Shown in pieces: positions 1 to 5,031 of a stretch of DNA of 5,031 bases (the stretch's first letter is position 1; each line of letters opens with the position of its first letter). A program made the position numbers and the translations under genes. The notes under the pieces were generated by a model. It was not told the DNA's origin. It was given only the letters and a program-made list of their open reading frames with translations, and searched no databases. The stretch spans positions 7,753 to 12,783 of the forward strand of contig DIYC01000087.1 in assembly GCA_002428895.1 (NCBI GenBank), read 5' to 3'. The stretch is from Burkholderiales bacterium UBA6064 (lineage in GTDB: Bacteria > Pseudomonadota > Gammaproteobacteria > Burkholderiales > Burkholderiaceae_B).

Positions 1-2
1 CC

Positions 3-767
3 AACAACGCACCGGCTTTTTCAACCGTTCGCACAGAGGTACAAACCGTTCCCGTGGGTTTTTTAATGACTGTCACCCCACTGGTCACACAAAATCGATC
101 AATTCAACTGAGAATTAGGCCGACTTTAACCCGAATTATAGGCTTTGTACCCGACCCTAACCCCGCGTTAGCCAACCTAGATATTGTGAGTCGAATTCCA
201 GAAATTCAAACCCGAGAAATTGAAAGTATTTTGCAATTGCGAGACGGTGAACTGGCTTTATTAGGTGGGCTAAAACAATTAAGTTCTAACCAAACCGATC
301 GCAGCATCCCAGGCTTTAGCGATCCCACTCGGATATTAACCGAAAGCACAGACCAAAATCGCAATCAATCGGAACTGGTGATTTTATTACGCGCCAAAAT
401 TTTAAATAAAAATTTAACAAACACACCTTTTCAACAACACAACAAACAACTGAATCAATTTTTACAAACAGCAACGCAGTTACAAAGCGATTCAAGTGCA
501 CAAGCTAAACGATTTTTACAAGTGGCGCATCAAGAATTTGAACATAGCCCCGAGGTCACCCTAAATTTAAGTATTTTGGCTGCACGTGAAAATCGTTTTG
601 ACGAGGCACTGTCTTGGGCCGATCACACGGATCGTTTGTGCCCAGTTAAAACCTGCCCATTACCCGCTTTGCAGTGGCGTGTACTGCTAGAAAGCTTAAC
701 TCCTGCGGATCATTCAACACGGTTGAACAACGTACCACCCGTCACAGGCATCAAACATGCAGAGTGA
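3..767 (+). CDS. Secretin (GspD/PilQ/MshL/PilN superfamily), C-terminal part with a TPR-like extension; 5' end outside window
   Basis: This is the end of an outer-membrane secretin, the ring channel through which a pilus or secreted substrate leaves the cell. The frame is open from the left edge, so the start lies upstream; the GTG at 54 is an internal valine (VPVG), not a start. In the 254 visible residues, VPVGFLMTVTP (about 16-26) and RPTLTRIIGF (about 39-48) are typical barrel strands. The segment from RIPEIQTREIESI to LALLGGL (about 64-90) is the secretin family signature, and ELVILLRAKIL (about 124-134) is the usual final core strand. After the core come about 120 extra residues. Positions 164-230 look like helical TPR-type repeats (AKRFLQVAHQEF, then NLSILAARENRFDEALSWA), followed by CPVKTCP. 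The loop after LGGL lacks the usual P-LG-iP-LG-LF pattern. The ATPase gene overlaps its end by 11 bases. Superfamily assignment is firm; subtype (MshL-like or type IVb PilN-like) is inference. Confidence 0.93.
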   Translation, partial: NNAPAFSTVRTEVQTVPVGFLMTVTPLVTQNRSIQLRIRPTLTRIIGFVPDPNPALANLDIVSRIPEIQTREIESILQLRDGELALLGGLKQLSSNQTDRSIPGFSDPTRILTESTDQNRNQSELVILLRAKILNKNLTNTPFQQHNKQLNQFLQTATQLQSDSSAQAKRFLQVAHQEFEHSPEVTLNLSILAARENRFDEALSWADHTDRLCPVKTCPLPALQWRVLLESLTPADHSTRLNNVPPVTGIKHAE

Positions 768-1740
768 CGTTGAACCTCAGAGTTCTGAATTATTAAAGCA
801 ATTGCAATTTGATCCGCTTCATGAATGGTTACCGGTGCTGCACAACATGAACGTGTCTGACTTACATTTGATGCCTCTGCCTACAAAAATTCAGGTGCAA
901 ACCCGCAGACAAGGACAATTAAGTGTGATCGGGTATCTGGACTTCGAAGCTGGAAAACGACTGATTCAAAAAATTAAATCAGCCTGCAAAATGAATATTG
1001 CCGAAACCAGAACCCCTCAAGACGGTCGCCTTCAATTTAATACCACAGAAGCGCGGCTAGCCACTCATCCCAGTTTGCATGGCGAAAGTTTGAGCGTTCG
1101 TTTATTGGGCTTAAAAGGGTTCGACTGCATTCAAGCATTAAATCTGCCCAAACCCATCTGCGAAACCATCGAGGCTTTATTGAATCAGCCTGAAGGCTTA
1201 TTGTTGGTGTCAGGCCCAACAGGCTCAGGAAAAACCACTTTATTGCATGCTGGGCTAAACAGTTTAGGTGCACGCGCGGGTCGAGTTGTCACCCTAGAAG
1301 ACCCTGTTGAAATTCGAAATGACAGTGCCTTACAAACCGATTTGTCGTTATTGCCTCATTTAAGCCATGCGGATGCATTGCGCTCGCTGATGCGACAAGA
1401 CCCCGATACCTTGTTAATTGGTGAAATTCGTGATCGTGAAACCGCAGAATTATGCTTAAACGCATCGTTAACAGGGCACCGCGTATTGGCTACGGTTCAT
1501 GCTCCCGATTGCATGGGCACTTTATACCGTATGCAAGAATTAGGAATTGCATTAAACAGTTTATTAAATTGCTTAAACGGAGTGATTAATTTACGGCTTA
1601 AGCTGAATCCCCAAGCTGGTCTGCGAACCTTATATGCCACCATACTCAATTGCATGCCAATTCCGAAGTCTGAATTGCTGGCGATTGGTTCACTGCCCGA
1701 ACTTGAGGCGCTGTGCAACTCATTGGGTTCTAAGGGGTAA
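757..1740 (+). CDS. Compact type IV pilus/type II secretion ATPase (GspE/PilB/PilT family)
   Basis: This is a cytoplasmic hexameric secretion ATPase that would power fibre assembly or retraction at the inner-membrane platform. The 327-residue protein has the short N-terminal N2-like domain (SDLHLMP at 34-40; TRTPQDGRL at 84-92; SLSVRLL at 111-117). The catalytic domain follows: Walker A GPTGSGKTT (153-161), Asp box TLEDPVE (179-185), Walker B LLIGEIRD (219-226) and His box TGHRVLATVHAPD (239-251). All catalytic motifs look intact. It lacks the N-terminal N1/MshEN domain of PilB, GspE and MshE, which are usually above 500 residues. It also lacks the four-cysteine zinc motif and the C-terminal AIRSEN motif of PilT. 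In size it resembles PilT or ComGA. The ATG at 757 overlaps the secretin stop by 11 bases and has only a weak AGG at 746-748, suggesting coupling. The family is certain; assembly versus retraction cannot be decided, though position beside secretin and GspF genes favours the main assembly motor. Confidence 0.95.
   Translation: MQSDVEPQSSELLKQLQFDPLHEWLPVLHNMNVSDLHLMPLPTKIQVQTRRQGQLSVIGYLDFEAGKRLIQKIKSACKMNIAETRTPQDGRLQFNTTEARLATHPSLHGESLSVRLLGLKGFDCIQALNLPKPICETIEALLNQPEGLLLVSGPTGSGKTTLLHAGLNSLGARAGRVVTLEDPVEIRNDSALQTDLSLLPHLSHADALRSLMRQDPDTLLIGEIRDRETAELCLNASLTGHRVLATVHAPDCMGTLYRMQELGIALNSLLNCLNGVINLRLKLNPQAGLRTLYATILNCMPIPKSELLAIGSLPELEALCNSLGSKG
1732..1737 (+). promoter_or_regulatory. Ribosome binding site of the GspF-like gene
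   Basis: AAGGGG lies 5 bases before the ATG at 1743 and overlaps the last codons of the ATPase gene. It supports 1743 as the start of the platform protein. Confidence 0.65.
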
Positions 1741-1742
1741 AC

Positions 1743-2807
1743 ATGCAAGCTGTTACGCCGCTCTTTACCCGTATTCGATTCTGCTTTCGTAGAAAACCCG
1801 ATGCCGAGCAATGGATCAACTGGTTTGAAAATTTAACCGAGCTAATTGCTTCAGATTTACCGCTGAATCAAGCACTTGAAATTAGCCTTGAAGTCCTTTT
1901 AATGCATTCGAAACAAAACGCAATGGCTGATTGTATTCGCGGCATCAGTCAGCGGCTGCAACAAGGCGATAGTTTGGTTCAAGCGTTTATACAAGCCAAT
2001 TACACCCTACCCAACGAAATTCTTTTAGCCCTCGAATGCGCTCAGCACAGCGGAAACCTGAAGCAAGTGCTAACCGAGCATTTAAGACGATGGAAAGCGC
2101 GCCGTCAAGCGCAGTTGGAACTTCAGCAAAGCCTGTCATACCCAGTCATGGTCCTTTGTATTGCACTCGTGTGTTGGCTTTTTTTAGATCAAACTCTGAC
2201 CCGTTTTAGCCCCAAAATAAGCGATAGCCCCTTTCAATTCTCCAACTCTGAATTGTTTTTAATTGCGGGAGTTGTGTTGTTAATCGGTGTTGGCCTATTC
2301 AATCAATGGAAAAAACCTACCACCGCCAGCACAAACCCTTTAAGTCTTTATGGCATTTTGCCCGGTCAAGCTTGGTATATTTCACAATTCTTTTTTGCGA
2401 TTGAACAAGAACTTCGATCTGGACAGGATTTACTGCATTGTTTAAGGCAACGGCCTTACCGCTTACGCAACACAGCCCCTTGGTTGAAAAAAAGGCATCA
2501 ACAACTGAATCAATTTTCGGCGCAGTTAAATCGTGCCATCAAAGACGGAGCTAGCTTTTCAGAAGCCATGCGCTCTAGCCATGCCCCAGAGTTTATGCAA
2601 CGACAAGCTAAAGTTGCCGAACAAACAGGGCACTTGGCTTCAGCATTTGAAATGGCAAACCGAGTATTTGAACTGGAAGCACGCAACCGCCAACAACGAC
2701 TGAAAAAAACTTTAGGTCCAGTCACGCTGATGATTGCTGCGCTCACTTTAGCGCTGGCTTATCAGTACACGATTGCACCTCTTTATCAAAATTTATCTCA
2801 TTTTTAA
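1743..2807 (+). CDS. Inner-membrane platform protein, GspF/PilC/MshG family
   Basis: This is a polytopic inner-membrane protein that forms the platform on which the ATPase drives pilin insertion into the fibre. The 354-residue protein contains the two tandem GspF domains. The first (about 24-130) carries GDSLVQAF (75-82) and ALECAQHSGNLKQVL (96-110). The second (about 215-320) carries GASFSEAM (269-276) and KVAEQTGHLASAF (290-302). These are the family's repeated G-sl--A and E--G-L patterns. Membrane segments are predicted at about 134-149, 169-186 and 325-345, the usual three-helix arrangement. It is shorter than GspF or PilC (about 400 residues) and close in size to the type IVb platform proteins BfpE and TcpE. 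It starts 2 bases after the ATPase stop behind a good AAGGGG site. The pairing of this gene with an upstream ATPase is the standard order in these systems. Confidence 0.94.
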   Translation: MQAVTPLFTRIRFCFRRKPDAEQWINWFENLTELIASDLPLNQALEISLEVLLMHSKQNAMADCIRGISQRLQQGDSLVQAFIQANYTLPNEILLALECAQHSGNLKQVLTEHLRRWKARRQAQLELQQSLSYPVMVLCIALVCWLFLDQTLTRFSPKISDSPFQFSNSELFLIAGVVLLIGVGLFNQWKKPTTASTNPLSLYGILPGQAWYISQFFFAIEQELRSGQDLLHCLRQRPYRLRNTAPWLKKRHQQLNQFSAQLNRAIKDGASFSEAMRSSHAPEFMQRQAKVAEQTGHLASAFEMANRVFELEARNRQQRLKKTLGPVTLMIAALTLALAYQYTIAPLYQNLSHF

Positions 2808-2808
2808 T

Positions 2809-3705
2809 ATGGATCGCTGGGTTATTACTCTTCATGCTTGTGCAGAACCCAATCCGCACACACTAGAACAAGCCACTGTTCAATACCTTCATTCACACCC
2901 AGAGGGCTGGCGAGTGATTCAAACCAACACATGGTCAGAGCTACGAGGTTCGTCGGAATTTTTAACTAGCCTAGCCTTGCCAGACACGCAAGTAATTTTA
3001 CGCCTTCAAACATCCGACCAAATTCAGCCTAACCCGCCCAGTCGACACGATAGTCGTCATTATTGGATTGGATTTTGCGCAACTCGACAAACCTTTCAGT
3101 TTTTTAATTGGCACCCCGCACACGACTCTTTAGCGAAGGAATTACTGGCTCAAGGCGGCACGCTTCAAGTCAGATTAGCCGACCAGGTGGATACCAACCC
3201 ATTCACCCAGGTTCTGACTTTGGCCAACGCCTATGAAACGCAGACTTTGGTTGCACAAAACCATTTAAAAACATTGTCCAGAACGTCGTTGTTAACCCAA
3301 AAACTGTTGCTTGCAATTAGCCCAACCCGAAAACGATTTCGTATCGCATCACTTTGCGTCACGTTCTTACTGTGTCTATTCACTTGGCATTGGGGCTCAG
3401 AGTGGATTCATCAACATCATCTTGAGGGTCAACGTATTGCCTTCCAGCAACTGAATGAACGAAACACCCAAGCAACCCAACCTAACTGGCCTGGAGTGCA
3501 TCAATTTTTAACTAAATTTGGCAAAGACAATCGTGCCAACATAGAAGCAATTCAACTGCAGTGGAATTCGCAAGGAGACGTTCAAGCCCAAGTTCTATTA
3601 AACCGCCCCAGAAAAGTGTTGCCCAAAGGCTGCCAAGTTGATGTAACCCCCTGGATTTTATGCCCAGTGATTCAGGCCAAACAAGCCCAAAGGAGTCGCG
3701 AATGA
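2809..3705 (+). CDS. Unrecognised bitopic inner-membrane protein of the pilus/secretion operon
   Basis: I do not recognise the family. The 298-residue protein has a hydrophilic N-terminal part (1-173), a positively charged stretch RKRFR (174-178), one membrane helix (about 179-197, through LCVTFLLCLFTWHWG) and a periplasmic tail of about 100 residues. By the positive-inside rule the N-terminal part is cytoplasmic. The tail holds a possible disulfide pair, C275 and C285, around GCQVDVTPWILCP. This topology is shared with GspL and with accessory or alignment proteins of pilus loci, so a role connecting ATPase and platform to periplasmic partners is plausible but inferred from topology and position only. 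I saw no actin-like ATP-binding motif as in PilM. The ATG at 2809 is preferred because it lies 1 base after the platform stop; an upstream TTG at 2773 would overlap that gene by 35 bases. No Shine-Dalgarno is visible, so translation probably depends on coupling. Confidence 0.8.
   Translation: MDRWVITLHACAEPNPHTLEQATVQYLHSHPEGWRVIQTNTWSELRGSSEFLTSLALPDTQVILRLQTSDQIQPNPPSRHDSRHYWIGFCATRQTFQFFNWHPAHDSLAKELLAQGGTLQVRLADQVDTNPFTQVLTLANAYETQTLVAQNHLKTLSRTSLLTQKLLLAISPTRKRFRIASLCVTFLLCLFTWHWGSEWIHQHHLEGQRIAFQQLNERNTQATQPNWPGVHQFLTKFGKDNRANIEAIQLQWNSQGDVQAQVLLNRPRKVLPKGCQVDVTPWILCPVIQAKQAQRSRE
3689..3695 (+). promoter_or_regulatory. Ribosome binding site for the gene starting at 3702
   Basis: AAAGGAG ends 6 bases before the ATG at 3702 and lies inside the preceding gene. 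It decides the start: the alternative in-frame start at 3660 would overlap the upstream gene by 46 bases and lies well upstream of this site. Confidence 0.75.
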
Positions 3706-4313
3706 GGCCTATTCAGCTTGAAAAAACATTACCGCGAATTCGGCAACTGCAAACACTCATAGACCTCGGGCTAATTTTGGCTTGTGTTGGCTCGATTGTA
3801 TTGACGGCACAACTCACCGAACAAAAAAGCCTTCAAAAAACCCACTCAGCATTTGCCAAACCCGTGAGCAACGCACTAAATCAACCTAAACTCAGTCAAT
3901 TTGTGGACTTACCGCGAACAGAAGGCAGCGAAATACAGACCTGGCAAGCCTTGTCCGATTGGTCGGCAGAATATCAAGTGCACATTGGATTTTGCACACT
4001 TGGGCGCGTGAACGTTGAAAGCTTGTGGCAGGTTTTTGTTCAATGCCAAGGATTAACAAACACCGCAACCAAGCCGCGCTTGAGCACTACTGTTTGGCCC
4101 CATACAACAACAGTTTTCAGCAATAAGCCCAACGAATCCAACCCTGTCACAGTAAAAACTAACGAGCAAGTGCCAGTCAAGCCTAAAAACCCTAAAGAAA
4201 TTGCACGTGACTGCCCTCGCCCTGAAACAACAGCCCCTTACGGTGAATATTTCTTACCCAACAAGACTCTCATTTTTAAACCCAAACAACACACTTGGGA
4301 TAAACAACCATGA
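3702..4313 (+). CDS. Unrecognised single-pass protein with a periplasmic body, pilus/secretion operon
   Basis: I do not recognise the family. The 203-residue protein begins with a short basic cytoplasmic segment (1-15), has one membrane helix at about 18-36 (LGLILACVGSIVLTA), and then a periplasmic part. A compact region at about 78-118 (IQTWQALSDWSAEYQVHIGF, then LWQVFVQCQGL) has conserved-looking aromatic and hydrophobic spacing. It faintly recalls small periplasmic domains such as those of TcpQ or secretin N domains, but this is a weak impression. C98 and C115 could form a disulfide, and C171 is a third cysteine. From about 120 on the sequence is low in hydrophobics and rich in T, N, P and K, suggesting a disordered linker before a short terminal motif. 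Its ATG overlaps the previous stop as ATGA, and its own stop overlaps the next ATG as ATGA. Position and topology suggest a GspM-, PilP- or MshF-like accessory role, which is inference. Confidence 0.8.
   Translation: MRPIQLEKTLPRIRQLQTLIDLGLILACVGSIVLTAQLTEQKSLQKTHSAFAKPVSNALNQPKLSQFVDLPRTEGSEIQTWQALSDWSAEYQVHIGFCTLGRVNVESLWQVFVQCQGLTNTATKPRLSTTVWPHTTTVFSNKPNESNPVTVKTNEQVPVKPKNPKEIARDCPRPETTAPYGEYFLPNKTLIFKPKQHTWDKQP
4295..4300 (+). promoter_or_regulatory. Possible weak ribosome binding site for the prepilin-like gene
   Basis: TTGGGA lies 9 bases before the ATG at 4310. It is a poor match to the consensus; the ATGA overlap with the preceding gene suggests translational coupling does most of the work. 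Confidence 0.3.
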
Positions 4314-5031
4314 CAAGAGCAGGGGAAAAACAAGAGCCACCCTTGAAAATAGCGAGGCTCCCCTTAAAACAACAAGGCCTGTCTTTGTTAATGACGCTGA
4401 TAATCACTTTAAGTGTGTCCTGTATAGGTATTGGAATATTGTTCAATCACCATCAACAACAGGATTTAACCAGCCAAACCCATGTTGTCAAACAACTTGC
4501 GGTGAATCAAATTGTGACCCAGTTGTTTCAATTTGCTGCTACGCAAGGGGTCAACAGCCTATCGGATGTCGGCCACTTACCCTGCCCAAGCTTAATACCC
4601 AATGGGCCAGCGCAAGTTGCGTGCTTAAACTCGAACGTTGGATATTTGCCCCGAGTCACTCACGTTGCGATTAACTACCTCAATGCCACGGTACCCCATC
4701 AGCAAGCACTGGGAGCACAAAATATAGCCTGGCAATATGCTGTGTCCTCGCAGGTATTACAACCCAATGCTCTAAATTGGAGTAAAAAGGTAGATTGGTC
4801 TAAATCTGCTTTAATTATTAAAACGACCGACCAAACCTATAATGACGTGGTTGCAATTGTTGCGGCGAACCTTTCCCCTAGTAAATCTGGATTATTGGCA
4901 ACACCCCCTTTTCGAATCATTCGACAACACGAGATGTTTCGCCAAGTACAGGCCGCACTAATGACGCAAACCGCAACCACCCTGGCGTTTTTACCCGTAT
5001 TGCGCAGCATCCCTAAAGCCCCGCCTCACAT
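4310..5031 (+). CDS. Prepilin-like protein (probable minor pilin), 3' end outside window
   Basis: This frame runs from the ATG at 4310 without a stop to the right edge, giving 240 residues. A basic leader of 23 residues ends in LKQQG, followed by LSLLMTLIITLSVSCIGIGI, a hydrophobic helix of the type IV pilin class. Cleavage by prepilin peptidase after G23 is predicted. Position +5 is methionine instead of the glutamate of major pilins; loss of Glu5 is known in minor pilins of the PilX and GspK type. The body contains GHLPCP (88-93), C105, GYLP (111-114) and WQYAVS (141-146). This matches in order a pattern I recall from pilin-like proteins in proteobacterial secretion loci (G-LPCP, C, G-LP-T, YAVS), with C92 and C105 able to form a disulfide. 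The start overlaps the previous stop as ATGA. A minor, possibly tip-located or priming pilin is the best reading. The full length is unknown, and other pilin genes may follow downstream. Confidence 0.87.
   Translation, partial: MTRAGEKQEPPLKIARLPLKQQGLSLLMTLIITLSVSCIGIGILFNHHQQQDLTSQTHVVKQLAVNQIVTQLFQFAATQGVNSLSDVGHLPCPSLIPNGPAQVACLNSNVGYLPRVTHVAINYLNATVPHQQALGAQNIAWQYAVSSQVLQPNALNWSKKVDWSKSALIIKTTDQTYNDVVAIVAANLSPSKSGLLATPPFRIIRQHEMFRQVQAALMTQTATTLAFLPVLRSIPKAPPH
4376..4381 (+). other. Predicted prepilin peptidase cleavage site (G23/L24)
   Basis: The codons for Gly23 and Leu24 of the prepilin-like protein flank the predicted cut. The glycine before a hydrophobic residue and a helix of about 20 residues is the type III signal peptide arrangement. 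The leader is longer than the 5-10 residues of classical type IVa pilins and nearer the longer leaders of type IVb pilins and some MSHA pilins. Confidence 0.75.

Noticed and set aside
54..56. GTG at 54 as the start of a short secretin-like gene
   Set aside because: The frame continues upstream to the edge and encodes typical secretin sequence before it, so the GTG is an internal valine.
316..501. Minus-strand open frame of 61 codons inside the secretin gene
   Set aside because: It lies wholly opposite a clear secretin coding region, has no recognisable domain and is explained as a shadow of the + strand codon pattern.
1037..1273. Minus-strand open frame opposite the ATPase Walker A region
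   Set aside because: Antisense to a conserved catalytic domain, with no recognisable protein features.
1497..1811. Minus-strand open frame spanning the ATPase/GspF junction
   Set aside because: Antisense to two well-supported genes, with no recognisable motif.
2487..2493. Run of seven A within the GspF-like gene, considered as a slippery frameshift site
   Set aside because: The reading frame (TTG AAA AAA AGG) does not place a proper X XXY YYZ heptamer, and the GspF domain continues intact in the same frame.
445..2517. An 18-base direct match at 445-462 and 2500-2517, coding for QLNQF in both genes
   Set aside because: It is in frame in both genes and explained by the same short peptide with the preferred codons; only two copies with no flanking similarity, so not a repeat element.
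2510..2746. Minus-strand open frame opposite the second GspF domain
   Set aside because: Shadow of a conserved coding region.
4201..4674. Plus-strand open frame of 157 codons overlapping the last two genes
   Set aside because: It is in another frame from the prepilin-like gene, which has a clear prepilin signal and LPCP/YAVS motifs through the same bases. The overlapping frame's product is cysteine-rich without family features.

Overview
The window is a single, fully coding stretch of a Gram-negative type IV pilus-like or type II secretion-like assembly operon, with all six genes on the + strand. An outer-membrane secretin together with an inner-membrane GspF-type platform protein implies a diderm bacterium. 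The moderate base composition, A/T-ending codons and CAA-rich glutamine usage would fit a mid-GC gamma- or betaproteobacterium, but no gene here fixes the taxon.

Layout: (1) the 3' end of a secretin gene, open at the left edge, whose product carries about 120 extra residues after the secretin core with a TPR-like helical region (3-767); (2) a compact GspE/PilB/PilT-family ATPase (757-1740); (3) a GspF/PilC-family inner-membrane platform protein (1743-2807); (4) an unrecognised single-pass inner-membrane protein with a large cytoplasmic part and a small periplasmic part (2809-3705); (5) an unrecognised single-pass protein with an almost entirely periplasmic body (3702-4313); (6) the 5' part of a prepilin-like, probably minor pilin gene that runs off the right edge (4310-5031).

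Genes overlap by 4-11 bases or are separated by 1-2 bases, so they almost certainly form one translationally coupled transcription unit. No promoter, terminator, RNA gene, mobile element or CRISPR array is visible, and no stretch longer than 2 bases lacks a gene. Functionally, the ATPase would power the GspF-like platform to add or remove pilin subunits. The two bitopic proteins sit where an alignment or accessory subcomplex would be expected, linking the platform to the secretin, and the pilin-like protein would be part of the fibre or its tip.

The conserved core families are clear. The subtype is not: the order secretin-ATPase-GspF followed by non-standard bitopic proteins and pilins recalls MSHA and type IVb pilus loci. 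The short ATPase, the secretin C-terminal extension and the two unrecognised proteins do not match any of the well-known systems I can name. The most interesting possibility is a divergent, poorly described MSHA/type IVb-like pilus or secretion machine. Homology searches and the flanking sequence are needed to test that.
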